Source: Streptomyces halstedii
GTDB taxonomy: Bacteria; Actinomycetota; Actinomycetes; Streptomycetales; Streptomycetaceae
DNA: 64,000 bases
Direction: 5' to 3'
Assembly (NCBI GenBank): GCA_000720535.1
Contig: JOAZ01000020.1
Coordinates: 186,001 to 250,000 of the forward strand
Positions within the stretch are counted from its first letter, which is position 1; each line of letters starts with the position of its first letter. The translations under genes were made by a program, and so were the position numbers. Shown here one piece after another: positions 16,776 through 25,534 of this stretch. A model generated the notes under the pieces. That model worked only from the letters and a program-made list of their open reading frames with translations. It had not been told where the DNA came from and did no database searches.

Positions 16776-17870
16776 TTAGGGAAGCAGTACGGGTTTGACC
16801 ACCCGGCCCGCTTCGCAGTCCCGTTCGGCCTCGTTGACGCCGGCGAGCGGATACGTGCGGATCAGTTGGTCGAAGGGGAACCGGCCGGCCTGCCACAGCC
16901 CGGTCAAGCGTGGAATCAACAGTCCCGGCACCGCGTCCCCCTCGCAGATGTGGGAGATCTTCCGGCCCCGGTCCAGTGCCCCTGGTTCGATCGGCAGCGC
17001 GGTGTGGAGCCGGGCCACCAGGCCGAGGTGGCCGGTCGGACGCAGGCCCAGGAGCGCGTCGTTGATCAGCCGGGCGGAACCCGTCGTGTCCAGCGCGTAC
17101 CGCGCGCCCCCGTCGGTCAGTTGCCGAAGGCGGCCGGGGAGGCCGGGCGACGCGGCGGACAGCGGGACCGCTCCGAGCCGCTCGGCGAGGGCCAGCCGTC
17201 CGGGGTGCCGGTCGACGGCCACAGTGGCCGCCCCGGCCGCGGTGGCCGCCATCACCGCGGCCAGGCCCACCGCTCCCGCGCCGAAGACCGCGACGGTGTC
17301 GCCGGGGCCGGCACCGAAGGAGTTGAGGACCGCCCCGGCACCGGTGAGGAAGCCGCAGCCGAGCGGCCCGAGCAGTTCGACGGGAAGCGAGGGATCGACC
17401 CGGACGGCGTTGCGGGCCGGGACGATCGCGTACTCGGCGAACGACGACTGCCCGAACCACCGGGGAGCCAGCTCGCCCCCGGCCGCGTCGGTGAATCTGC
17501 CCGCGCCCTCCTCGCGCCCTCCGTAGAGGTTGAGTGAGGCGAAGGAGTCGCAGTAGGCGGGCGCCGCGCCCATGCAGGTCCGGCAGCGTCCGCAGGAGTC
17601 GAAGCTCAGGACGACGTGGTCGCCGACGCTCAGGCCGGTGTCCCCTCCGCCCGTCTCCGCCACGGTCCCGGACCCCTCGTGGCCGAGGACCGCGGGCAGC
17701 GGCGAGCGGCCCGCCGAACGCCGGACCGCGAGATCGGTCCGGCACATCCCGCAGCCCGCGATCCTGACCAGGACCTCACCGTCGGCCGGTCCCGCGTTCA
17801 GGACCACCTCTTCCAGGGTGAACGCGCTGTCGTACGCACGCAGTACGGCCGCGCCGAACCTCATCGTCAT
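16776..17870 (-). CDS. Zinc-dependent alcohol dehydrogenase, aryl-alcohol dehydrogenase type
   Basis: A 364-residue medium-chain dehydrogenase. Catalytic zinc ligands are Cys in IAGCGMCRTD and His-Glu in GHEGSG. The four-cysteine structural zinc lobe is CGRCRTCMGAAPAYC. The NAD(P)-binding fold has GAGAVGLAAV. The segment SLNLYGGREEGAGRFTD followed by a gap and WFGQSSFAEYA resembles NAD-dependent benzyl/aryl-alcohol dehydrogenases such as XylB, which interconvert aromatic alcohols and aldehydes. The ATG overlaps the stop of the aldehyde dehydrogenase gene (ATGA). A hydroxymethylfuran, from the MfnB two genes upstream, would suit this enzyme class; the substrate is inferred. Confidence 0.85.
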   Translation of the reverse strand: MTMRFGAAVLRAYDSAFTLEEVVLNAGPADGEVLVRIAGCGMCRTDLAVRRSAGRSPLPAVLGHEGSGTVAETGGGDTGLSVGDHVVLSFDSCGRCRTCMGAAPAYCDSFASLNLYGGREEGAGRFTDAAGGELAPRWFGQSSFAEYAIVPARNAVRVDPSLPVELLGPLGCGFLTGAGAVLNSFGAGPGDTVAVFGAGAVGLAAVMAATAAGAATVAVDRHPGRLALAERLGAVPLSAASPGLPGRLRQLTDGGARYALDTTGSARLINDALLGLRPTGHLGLVARLHTALPIEPGALDRGRKISHICEGDAVPGLLIPRLTGLWQAGRFPFDQLIRTYPLAGVNEAERDCEAGRVVKPVLLP

Positions 17871-19270
17871 GCCTCCTCCGGGCGGTGCACGACGAAGGGT
17901 CTGAGGTTCCCGTGGAACCCCCACGGTCCGCCCGCGACCCCGACACCGCTTTCCTTGATGCCCGCGAAGGGCTGGGCGAGGGACAGTTCGGCGTGGTGGT
18001 TGACCCAGGCCGTCCCGCACTCCAGCCGGCCGGCCACCGCCTCGGCCGCGTCGAGGTCGGTGCCCCACACCGAGCCGCCCAGCCCGAAGCGGGTGCCGTT
18101 GGCCGCCTCCACGGCCTCGTCGACGCTCCGGTACGGCAGCACCGGCAGGACCGGGCCGAACTGCTCCTCGGTCACCACCGGGCTGTCCGGTGGGACGTCG
18201 GCCAGGATCGTCGGGGCGAAGAAGTATCCGGGCCGGTCCAGCCGGCCGCCGCCGGTCACCGCCCGTGCCCCGGCCGCCAGGGCCTGTGCGGTGCGGCGTT
18301 CGACCCGGGCCAGTTGGGGGGCGTTGTTGACCGGCCCCAGCCGCGAGCCCGGGGCGAGCCCGGCCCCGACGACGGTGGTCTTCGCGCGGTGCGCGAGGGC
18401 CTCGACCACCTGGGCGTACAGCCGGGCGGGGGCGTAGACGCGCTTGACCGCCATGCAGACCTGCCCGCAGTTGCGGAACGCCGCCCAGAAGAGCCGGTCC
18501 GCGATCCGCTCCACGTCCACGTCGTCCAGCAGGACGGCGGCGTCGTTGCCTCCCAGCTCCAGGGTGACCCGGGCGAGCGAGGCCGCCGCGCTCCGGGCGA
18601 CGGCCCGGCCGGTGGGAACCGAACCGGTGAAGGTCACGTGCCGGATTCCCGGGTGCGACGCGAGAGCGGCACCGAGGGGTTCACGACCGGTGACGATCAT
18701 CAGTACGTCCTCGGGGAGGGCCGTGGACATGACGGACCCCAGCATCCGTGTGGCGAGGGGTGTGAAGGGTGAGGGCTTGACCACCACCGTGTTGCCCGCG
18801 GCGAGGGCGGGCGCGATCTTCGCCGACGCGAGCTGGAGCGGGAAGTTCCACGGGACGATCGCGGCGACGGGACCGAGGGGACGCCAGCGGATCTCGCTGC
18901 GTACCGGCCGTCCGTCCGTGATCGGCTGGACCCGGGGGGCCAGCTCGGCGAAGTAGCGCAGGCGGGCCGCCGTGCGGGCGATCTCCGCGTACGACTCGGA
19001 CAGCGGCTTGCCCTGCTCGCGGGTGAGCAGCCGGGCGAGGTCGGCCCCGGCCGCCTCCACGGCGTCGGCCGCCGCCGACAGGGCCGTGGCCCGTGCGACG
19101 GAGTCGGTCCGCCAGCCGCGCCATGCCTCGTGGGCCCGGTCGACGACGGCGTCCAGCTCCTCCGGACGCTGGTCGGGGGCCTCGTCGAAGGTCTCGCCCG
19201 TCGCCGGGTCGAGGACGGCGAATCGCGCTCCGCTGCCCGCCGCCGCGCGACGGGGCCGAGTCACCTCCAC
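17867..19270 (-). CDS. NAD(P)-dependent aldehyde dehydrogenase
   Basis: A 467-residue ALDH-superfamily enzyme. It has the cofactor motif AIVPWNFPLQ, the strand TFTGSVPTGRAV, the general-base glutamate in LELGGND, the catalytic cysteine in NCGQVCMAVKR (about residue 267) and the ending FAGIKESGVG. It oxidises an aldehyde to a carboxylate. The best start is the GTG at 19270, 8 bp after the MfnB-like stop. It is tightly packed between the MfnB homologue and the alcohol dehydrogenase, which suggests oxidation of a formylfuran to a furoate; that substrate is a guess from context. Confidence 0.88.
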   Translation of the reverse strand: MEVTRPRRAAAGSGARFAVLDPATGETFDEAPDQRPEELDAVVDRAHEAWRGWRTDSVARATALSAAADAVEAAGADLARLLTREQGKPLSESYAEIARTAARLRYFAELAPRVQPITDGRPVRSEIRWRPLGPVAAIVPWNFPLQLASAKIAPALAAGNTVVVKPSPFTPLATRMLGSVMSTALPEDVLMIVTGREPLGAALASHPGIRHVTFTGSVPTGRAVARSAAASLARVTLELGGNDAAVLLDDVDVERIADRLFWAAFRNCGQVCMAVKRVYAPARLYAQVVEALAHRAKTTVVGAGLAPGSRLGPVNNAPQLARVERRTAQALAAGARAVTGGGRLDRPGYFFAPTILADVPPDSPVVTEEQFGPVLPVLPYRSVDEAVEAANGTRFGLGGSVWGTDLDAAEAVAGRLECGTAWVNHHAELSLAQPFAGIKESGVGVAGGPWGFHGNLRPFVVHRPEEA

Positions 19271-19278
19271 CGCGGGGG

Positions 19279-20058
19279 TCAGCTCGCGGCGGCGACGGCG
19301 GCCGCCGCGTGGTCCCGGGCATGCCGGTCCATCTCCGCGCGGAAGGCGGCCACGAGGTGCGGCTGGATGCTTCCGGTGTTCCGGTCGCCCCCCTCGCAGA
19401 CCGCTCCGCGCACCCCCACGATGTCCGTGCCGATACGGGTCAGCGCGCCGAGGTCTCCCACCGTGACGCTGCCGGCGAGGGCCGCGAGCAACCCGGCCTC
19501 ATGGGCCAGCCGGACGAACTCCCCGCAGACGTCGGGCGGAACGTGGTCGAACAACCGGGTTCCGTCCTTGACCGCGGTGTCCAGCATGGCCGCGTCGGAG
19601 CCGGAGCGACGGGCGATGTCGGGCAGCGCGAGGGGGTTGACGCAGCCGATCCGGTGGGCGTCGGCGTAGCCCGAGGCGACGACGAACGCGTCGGGCCGGT
19701 AGTCCTTCACCGCCCGGACGACCCCCCGCATGACCTCGACGGCCTGGTCGGGGGTCGTGCATCCGTACAGGCCGACCTTGATGTACGTGGCGCCGGAGAC
19801 CGCCGCGCCGAGCGCCGCCTGGGCCACCGTGCCGGGCTTGTACGGTACGTCTCCCACCGTGGCCGACACCGGCTTGTCCGCGGGGACCGAGTCGCGGATC
19901 TCCCTGATGACCCACGGGTAGTTCGCGCCGAGGGAGCCCTCATCGGGCTTCTTCACATCGACGATGTCCAGGTGCTCCGCCGCTTTCGCGCAGTCGAGAG
20001 CCTCGGCGACGCTGTCCGGAGAGACGAGAAGCAACAACGTGGGTTCCTTCCACCGCAT
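19279..20058 (-). CDS. mfnB: (5-formylfuran-3-yl)methyl phosphate synthase homologue (MfnB/UPF0264)
   Basis: A roughly 259-residue TIM-barrel protein of the MfnB (former DUF556/UPF0264) family. In methanogens MfnB condenses two glyceraldehyde-3-phosphate molecules into 4-(hydroxymethyl)-2-furancarboxaldehyde phosphate, the furan of methanofuran. Family stretches are clear: [33 protein letters not shown] (lysine pair near 36-37), [21 protein letters not shown], and the late [12 protein letters not shown]. Streptomyces make no methanofuran, so a furan-containing specialised product is likely. The start could also be the GTG at 20064; I prefer the ATG at 20058 because the GTG lacks a ribosome-binding site. 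It heads the ALDH-ADH genes. Confidence 0.85.
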   Translation of the reverse strand: MRWKEPTLLLLVSPDSVAEALDCAKAAEHLDIVDVKKPDEGSLGANYPWVIREIRDSVPADKPVSATVGDVPYKPGTVAQAALGAAVSGATYIKVGLYGCTTPDQAVEVMRGVVRAVKDYRPDAFVVASGYADAHRIGCVNPLALPDIARRSGSDAAMLDTAVKDGTRLFDHVPPDVCGEFVRLAHEAGLLAALAGSVTVGDLGALTRIGTDIVGVRGAVCEGGDRNTGSIQPHLVAAFRAEMDRHARDHAAAAVAAAS

Positions 20059-20060
20059 GG

Positions 20061-20083
20061 CCACCTGACGGGAAGTCAGGTGG
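20061..20083. promoter_or_regulatory. Perfect inverted repeat over the mfnB start region
   Basis: CCACCTGAC-N5-GTCAGGTGG forms 9-bp perfect arms ending two bases before the mfnB ATG. It covers the alternative GTG and the probable ribosome-binding bases. It could be a repressor operator or, in mRNA, a hairpin hiding the ribosome-binding site. The stretch 20084-20521 shows no gene and holds the divergent promoters of mfnB and fruR. Confidence 0.6.
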
Positions 20084-20521
20084 TCGGAGCCTTGGGATCA
20101 CGTGCGATCGCGGCTCATCATCGCCGCGTCCACGGAGCCCTCGACAGGGCGTGCGGGGTGCCGAACGGGTCATTGCGCGCGGGGCCCACGCCCTTCCGTG
20201 CGCCGTCCACTCGGCGGTGCGGGGCACGTCCGTGTCAGGTCGTGCGCCGGCCGCCGCGCGGTCAGCCGGTCGGGGCCGACCGCACTTCCCCAGGCGGCCG
20301 ACGGGCCGCGGCCACGCTCTCCCGGACCGTCGAGACCTCCGGTCGGCCGCCCGCGCGCCCCGCCGCCCCCTGCCGCGGCCGGGTCGCCACTCCTCACAGA
20401 TACCCGATCACACATGTCCGATCGCGCCCACACGGAGCCCGAATGTGTTTACTTCCGCGTCTCAAGCACGTAATCTCGGCGTCAAACCACACAGTCGGGC
20501 ATGGAACGGATACGAAACCAC

Positions 20522-21283
20522 ATGTACGCACCGGAGCGGCAGCAAGAGATCCTCCGCCTGGCCCACGACAGCGGCCGGGTCGACGTGCTGTCTCTCGCCG
20601 AGGAGTTCCAGGTGACCGCCGAGACGATCCGGCGCGACCTCAAGGCGCTCGACCGCGCCGGGCTCCTGCGCAGGGTGCACGGGGGAGCCATTCCGGCCGG
20701 TCGCCTCGGTTTCGAGCCCGACCTCGCCGAGCGCGACGTGGTGGCCGCCGACGAGAAGGACCGCATCGCGGCCGCCGCACTGGGTGAGCTGCCCGCCGAG
20801 GGCAACGTGATCATCGACGCCGGGACGACGACCGCCAGACTGGCCGCCGCCGTCCCGCTCGGTTCCGTCCTCACCGTGGTGACCCACGCCCTGCCGGTCG
20901 CGGCCCGTCTCGCCGACCATCCGGGCATCTCACTGCATCTGGTCGGTGGCCGCGTCCGCCACAGGACCCGGGCGGCGGTGGACGCCTGGGCCCTGAGCGC
21001 CTACAGCCAGATCAACGCGGACGTCGTCTTCCTCGCCACCAACGGCTTCTCCCCGCAAGGGGGCCTGACGACTCCGGATCTCGCCGAGGCGGCGGTGAAA
21101 CGTGCCGTGATCTCCGCGGCGCGCCGGGTGGTGCTCCTCGCCGACTCGGCCAAGTTCGGCCAGGAGCACTTCGCCCGCTTCGGCGACCTCGACGGCATCG
21201 ACCTGCTCATCACGGACACCGGGCTCAGCCCCGAGAACGCCCTCTCCATCGAGAGCCGGGGCACGGAAGTAGTACGCGCATGA
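20522..21283 (+). CDS. fruR: DeoR-family repressor of the fructose operon
   Basis: A 253-residue DeoR/GlpR regulator: N-terminal helix-turn-helix (APERQQEILRLAHDSGRVDV, then VTAETIRRDLKALDRAGLLRRVHGGA) and a sugar-phosphate-sensing domain (IIDAGTTTARLA, then VVLLADSAKFGQEHF). In this family a phosphorylated sugar, here most likely fructose-1-phosphate, relieves repression. An ATG at 20501 is also in frame, but the family normally starts MYAPERQQ, so I chose 20522. The stop overlaps the fruK start (ATGA), making fruR the first gene of the fructose PTS operon. Confidence 0.9.
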   Translation: MYAPERQQEILRLAHDSGRVDVLSLAEEFQVTAETIRRDLKALDRAGLLRRVHGGAIPAGRLGFEPDLAERDVVAADEKDRIAAAALGELPAEGNVIIDAGTTTARLAAAVPLGSVLTVVTHALPVAARLADHPGISLHLVGGRVRHRTRAAVDAWALSAYSQINADVVFLATNGFSPQGGLTTPDLAEAAVKRAVISAARRVVLLADSAKFGQEHFARFGDLDGIDLLITDTGLSPENALSIESRGTEVVRA

Positions 21284-22227
21284 TCCTCACCGTCACACCC
21301 AATCCCAGCCTGGACCGCACCTACGAACTGCCCGCCCTCACCCGCGGCGCCGTCCTGCGGGCCACCGCCGACCGTGTCGATCCCGGCGGCAAGGGCATCA
21401 ACGTCTCGCGCGCGGTCGCGGCGGCGGGCCACCGTACGGTCGCGGTCGCGCCGCTCGGCGGGCCGGAAGGCGCCCTGCTCGCCCGGCTGCTGGGCGAGCA
21501 CGGCATCGAGGCCGCCGGGGTGCCGATCGCCGGCAGCACCCGTATCAACGTCACGCTCGTCGAGCCGGACGGCACACTCACCAAGGTGAACGCGGCCGGA
21601 CCGGAGATCACGGCGGCGGAGGCCGAGGGCCTGCTGGATGCCGTACGGGCGCGCTCGGCGGCCACGGACTGGATCGCCTGCTGCGGCAGCCTGCCCCGCG
21701 GGCTGCCCCCCGAGTGGTACGCCGAGCTGGTCGCGCGCAGCCATCGCGCCGGTGCCCGGATCGCCCTGGACACCTCCGGTGCCGCGCTCGTCGCGGCACT
21801 GCGGGAGCGGCCCGACGTGATCAAACCGAACGCCGAGGAGCTCGCCGAGGCCGTCGGCCGTCCGCTCGCCACGGTCGGGGAAGCCGTCAAGGCCGCCGAG
21901 GAGTTGCGCGCACGTGGCGCGCGGTGCGTCCTGGCCAGTCTCGGGGCCGACGGGCAACTGCTGGTCGACGGCTCCGGAGCCCACTTCGGCAGTGCGCGGG
22001 TGGACGCCGTCCGCAGCAATGTCGGCGCCGGGGACGCTTCCCTGGCGGGGTTCCTCGCCGCCGGCGGCACCGGCCCGGCCGCCCTCGCCGCCGCGGTGGC
22101 ACACGGGGCCGCGGCCGTCCAGCTGCCGGGGAGCGTCATGCCCACCCCGGCGGACCTCGATCTGTCCTCGGTCATCACGACCACGGACATCCCCATGGAC
22201 CGCGCTCTGACGGAGCCCGCTCCATGA
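21280..22227 (+). CDS. fruK: 1-phosphofructokinase
   Basis: A 315-residue PfkB-family sugar kinase. The N-terminus MILTVTPNPSLDRTYEL and GGKGINVSRAV match the substrate-binding half. The C-terminal motif with the catalytic aspartate reads NVGAGDASLAGFLAA (about residues 246-260). It phosphorylates fructose-1-phosphate, produced by the PTS transporter encoded next, to fructose-1,6-bisphosphate. Its ATG overlaps the fruR stop, and fruA starts 91 bp downstream. Gene order and sequence match the standard Streptomyces fructose operon. Confidence 0.93.
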   Translation: MILTVTPNPSLDRTYELPALTRGAVLRATADRVDPGGKGINVSRAVAAAGHRTVAVAPLGGPEGALLARLLGEHGIEAAGVPIAGSTRINVTLVEPDGTLTKVNAAGPEITAAEAEGLLDAVRARSAATDWIACCGSLPRGLPPEWYAELVARSHRAGARIALDTSGAALVAALRERPDVIKPNAEELAEAVGRPLATVGEAVKAAEELRARGARCVLASLGADGQLLVDGSGAHFGSARVDAVRSNVGAGDASLAGFLAAGGTGPAALAAAVAHGAAAVQLPGSVMPTPADLDLSSVITTTDIPMDRALTEPAP

Positions 22228-22318
22228 CCGCTCGCCCCCCGCGTACCCGCGACCACCTTCCCGTCCCCCACGTCCCCCGAGCCGCCCGCCCGGCGGTCCA
22301 CGAGCAAGGAGCCCCGCG

Positions 22319-24352
22319 ATGAGTGAGCTGATCACCGCGGAACTGGTCGATCTCGATCTGTCCGCCGAGACGAAGAACGACGCCGCCAGGTCCCTGGCAG
22401 AACGGATGGTCGCGGCCGGCCGCGTCACCGACCTCGACGGCTTCCTCGCCGACGTGGCGGCCCGGGAGGCCCAGATGCCGACCGGTCTGGACGGCGGGAT
22501 CGGCATTCCGCACTGCCGCAGCGAGCACGTCGCCGCACCGACACTCGCCTTCGGCCGCAGCGGCCGGGGCATCGACTTCGGCGCCGCGGACGGCCCCGCC
22601 GATCTGATCTTCCTGATCGCCGCGCCGGCCGGAGCGGACGACGCCCATCTCACCATCCTCTCGGGGCTGGCCCGGCGGCTGACGAACCCCGAGTTCACGG
22701 CCGCGCTGCGGGCCGAGCGGGACAGCGCCGGTGCCGCGGCGCTCATCCGTGGTGACCGGGACCCCGCGTCCGTCGTCGTCCCCGACGCGCCTGAATCCGA
22801 TGTCTCCGGCACGGCTTCGCCCGATGTCCCCGACGCGCCTTCGTCCGTCGTCCCCGACGCGGCGCCGGACGAGCCGTTCCGTATCGTCGCCGTCACGTCC
22901 TGTCCCACCGGTATCGCCCACACCTACATGGCCGCCGAGGCGCTGGAGAGCGCCGCCCGGTCCGAAGGCGTCGAGCTCAGCGTCGAGACGCAGGGCTCGG
23001 CCGGGTTCGAGCGGCTGGAGCCCGCCGTCATCGCCGCGGCGGACGCCGTGATCTGGGCCCATGACGTCGAGGTACGCGAGAAGGCACGGTTCGCCGGCAA
23101 GCCGGTCGTCGACGTCGGGGTGAAGGCCGGGATCAGCCGGCCCGCCGAGCTGATCGCCGAGGCCCGCGGCAAGGCCGAGCGCGGCGAGATCACCGCTCTC
23201 GCCGAGGGTCCCGCCCCGGACGGCGGGGGTGGAGGAGGGGCAGGTGGAGACCGCACGCACTTCGGTGTCCGGCTGCGGACCTACCTGATGTCCGGCGTCA
23301 GTTACATGGTGCCGTTCGTCGCGGCGGGCGGGCTCCTCATCGCCCTGTCCTTCGCCATCGGCGGCTACGAGATCGCCGGTGCCGCGTCGGTCGCCGACCA
23401 CTTCGTCTGGGGCGAGGCCGACAGCTGGGCCGCCCTGCTCAACCAGATCGGCAGCGCCGCGTTCGGCTTCCTCGTCCCGGTGCTGGCGGGTTACATCGCG
23501 TACGGCATGGCGGACCGGCCCGCGCTCGTCCCCGGCTTCGTGGGCGGCGCGATCGCGCTGACCATCGACGCGGGATTCCTCGGCGGTCTGGTCGCCGGGC
23601 TCCTGGCCGGTGCCGTGGTGATGGCGATCCAGCGGGTGAAGGTGCACCCCACGCTGCGCGGCATCATGCCGGTGCTCGTGATCCCCTTGCTCGCGTCCAT
23701 AGTCGTCGGCTTCCTGATGTTCGTCGTGGTCGGCAAGCCGATCGCCTCGCTCCAGAACGCGCTCACCGACTGGCTGAACGGTCTGTCCGGCTCCAACGCG
23801 GTCATCCTGGGCGTCGTCCTCGGCCTGATGATGTGCTTCGACATGGGCGGCCCGCTCAACAAGGTCGCCTACGCCTTCGCCGTCGGCGGCCTGGCCGACC
23901 CGACGCCCGGCAGTCTCAAGGTCATGGCGGCCGTCATGGCGGCGGGCATGGTCCCGCCGCTCGCTCTGGCACTCGCCACGACCGTACGCGGCAGGCTGTT
24001 CACCCACACCGAGCGGGAGAACGGCAGGGCGGCCTGGGTGCTGGGCGCCTCGTTCATCACCGAGGGCGCGATCCCGTTCGCCGCGGCCGACCCGCTGCGG
24101 GTGATCCCCTCGGTCATGGCGGGCGGAGCGGTCACCGGTGCCCTGTCGATGGCCTTCGGCTGCACGCTCCGCGCGCCGCACGGCGGAATCTTCGTCGTGC
24201 CGCTGATCGGGGAACCGTTCCTCTACCTGCTGGCCGTCGCCGCGGGTACGGCGGTGTCGGCCGCTCTCGTGGTCGTACTCAAGGGAACGCGCCGGACCTC
24301 GCGGGAGGCCGCCGCGGCACCCGGGAAGCCCGAGGCGTCCGTCGCCGCCTGA
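22319..24352 (+). CDS. fruA: Fructose-specific PTS transporter, fused EIIABC
   Basis: A 677-residue three-domain permease. The EIIA domain (about 1-145) has the phosphorylated histidine in GIGIPHCRSEH. A variable linker rich in Asp-Ala-Pro-Ser (about 155-185) precedes the EIIB domain, whose active cysteine lies in VTSCPTGIAHTYMAAE at about residue 197. The EIIC domain (about 320-660) has eight to ten membrane helices (LMSGVSYMVPFVAAGGLLIA; GVVLGLMMCFDMGGPLNKVAYAF in two parts). It imports fructose and phosphorylates it to fructose-1-phosphate. The ATG at 22319 has AAGGAG upstream. It belongs with fruR-fruK. Confidence 0.94.
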   Translation: MSELITAELVDLDLSAETKNDAARSLAERMVAAGRVTDLDGFLADVAAREAQMPTGLDGGIGIPHCRSEHVAAPTLAFGRSGRGIDFGAADGPADLIFLIAAPAGADDAHLTILSGLARRLTNPEFTAALRAERDSAGAAALIRGDRDPASVVVPDAPESDVSGTASPDVPDAPSSVVPDAAPDEPFRIVAVTSCPTGIAHTYMAAEALESAARSEGVELSVETQGSAGFERLEPAVIAAADAVIWAHDVEVREKARFAGKPVVDVGVKAGISRPAELIAEARGKAERGEITALAEGPAPDGGGGGGAGGDRTHFGVRLRTYLMSGVSYMVPFVAAGGLLIALSFAIGGYEIAGAASVADHFVWGEADSWAALLNQIGSAAFGFLVPVLAGYIAYGMADRPALVPGFVGGAIALTIDAGFLGGLVAGLLAGAVVMAIQRVKVHPTLRGIMPVLVIPLLASIVVGFLMFVVVGKPIASLQNALTDWLNGLSGSNAVILGVVLGLMMCFDMGGPLNKVAYAFAVGGLADPTPGSLKVMAAVMAAGMVPPLALALATTVRGRLFTHTERENGRAAWVLGASFITEGAIPFAAADPLRVIPSVMAGGAVTGALSMAFGCTLRAPHGGIFVVPLIGEPFLYLLAVAAGTAVSAALVVVLKGTRRTSREAAAAPGKPEASVAA

Positions 24353-24460
24353 CCTCCGTCCGTCTCCCCGCGCCGCCCCGGGTTCCCGGCCCCGTCTCCG
24401 AACGGAGGCGGAGCCGGCTCCGGGGCGCGCGGTCGCTCATCCGTCCCACAGGAGTGATCC

Positions 24461-24733
24461 ATGTACCAGCGCACCGTCACCGTCGGCTCCCCCAGGGGTC
24501 TGCACGCCCGCCCCGCCTCGCTGTTCGTCCAGGCGGCCACCCGCCAGCCCGTCAAGGTGACGATCGCGCGGGACGGAGGAGAGCCGGTCGACGCCCGGAG
24601 CATGCTCTCGGTCCTCGCCCTGGCCGCTCAGCACGGTGACTCCGTCGTCCTGACCGCCATCGGTGACGGGGGGCGGGAGGCCGTCGAGGAGCTGGCGACC
24701 CTTCTCTCCCAGGACCTCGACGCCACGGGCTGA
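24461..24733 (+). CDS. ptsH: HPr phosphocarrier protein
   Basis: A 90-residue HPr. The phosphorylated histidine is His15 in GLHARPAS, and the regulatory-site region has Ser47 in DARSMLSVL. It passes phosphate from EI to the EIIA domain of FruA encoded 108 bp upstream. ACAGGAG precedes the ATG. HPr genes are usually solitary or with ptsI in other bacteria; its place behind fruA makes this a self-contained fructose uptake unit apart from EI. A large hairpin follows. Confidence 0.92.
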   Translation: MYQRTVTVGSPRGLHARPASLFVQAATRQPVKVTIARDGGEPVDARSMLSVLALAAQHGDSVVLTAIGDGGREAVEELATLLSQDLDATG

Positions 24734-24747
24734 CCGCTTCATTTCGT

Positions 24748-24792
24748 GTGACGCCACGTCATGTGACAAAACGTCATGTGACGTGGCGTCAC
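24748..24792. terminator. Long bidirectional hairpin between convergent ptsH and thpR
   Basis: Perfect 14-bp arms (GTGACGCCACGTCA and TGACGTGGCGTCAC) enclose an inner TGAC-N5-GTCA dyad. The element lies between two convergent genes, which fits a bidirectional terminator. The repeated GTGAC/GTCAC half-sites could instead bind a regulator. Confidence 0.6.
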
Positions 24793-24835
24793 CTGTGGTG
24801 ATCGATCGCCTCCCCCGGCGGGTGCCCGCTCCGGA

Positions 24836-25432
24836 TCAGGGCTCGGTGCGGTCGCCGTCGCCCAGAGGCCACGCCGCGATGTCGCGGTAGTGGATCGGCC
24901 CACGGCTGCGTCCCACGTTGCTGCCGACCAGGTGCAGGCGTTCGGCGGGCCACCGTCGGCCGGTGAATCCGGCGAGCCCCTCGGCGATCTCCGCCGCCGA
25001 GGTCCTGTCTCCCCGGCGGGCGCGGGCCAGGGTCAGATGGGGCCAGAGGGGGCGGCCCTCGAAGGCGACACCGCAGTCCCTGACGACGGTACGCACGTCG
25101 GTGGCGAGCGTGTGCAGCGCGTCGAGGTCACCGTCGATCCCGGTCCACAGCACCCGGTCGTCGAAGTCCCCGCTGCCGCGCAGGGACAGCCAGGGCGGTC
25201 GGTGGGCCGACGCGAGGCCGGCGAGCGGCCGGCGCAGGAGCGGAACGGTCTCGGCCGGTAGTTCCCCGAGGAACGCCAGGGTGATGTGCCAGTCCTCGAC
25301 ACGGTTCCACCGCATGTGAGGGTGTGTGCCGTAGGCGGGGCGCAGCAGCCGGGCGAGTTCTTCCTTGGCGTGGTCGGGCGGGGCGAGGGCGATGAACACG
25401 CGGTGGGTCGCGGGCTGGGTCTGTTCGTTCAC
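24836..25432 (-). CDS. thpR: RNA 2',3'-cyclic phosphodiesterase (LigT/ThpR family)
   Basis: A 198-residue 2H phosphoesterase with the two diagnostic HxTx motifs, HITLAF (about residue 49) and HLTLAR (about residue 132), arranged in the usual two-lobed pattern. These enzymes open 2',3'-cyclic phosphates on RNA to 2'-phosphomonoesters. The start is a GTG at 25432 (MNEQTQPATHRVFIAL) with a weak ribosome-binding site. It stands alone between the fructose operon terminator and a VOC gene and shows no functional link to either. Confidence 0.88.
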   Translation of the reverse strand: MNEQTQPATHRVFIALAPPDHAKEELARLLRPAYGTHPHMRWNRVEDWHITLAFLGELPAETVPLLRRPLAGLASAHRPPWLSLRGSGDFDDRVLWTGIDGDLDALHTLATDVRTVVRDCGVAFEGRPLWPHLTLARARRGDRTSAAEIAEGLAGFTGRRWPAERLHLVGSNVGRSRGPIHYRDIAAWPLGDGDRTEP

Positions 25433-25534
25433 ACCGCACTTCGTACCGCATCGGGTGTCCGGGGCGACGGCCGCGTACGGGGAAGAAGCCGGTCCTGGGT
25501 GCCCGGTGCCGTGCCGGAGCCTGGCCGCTGAGCG

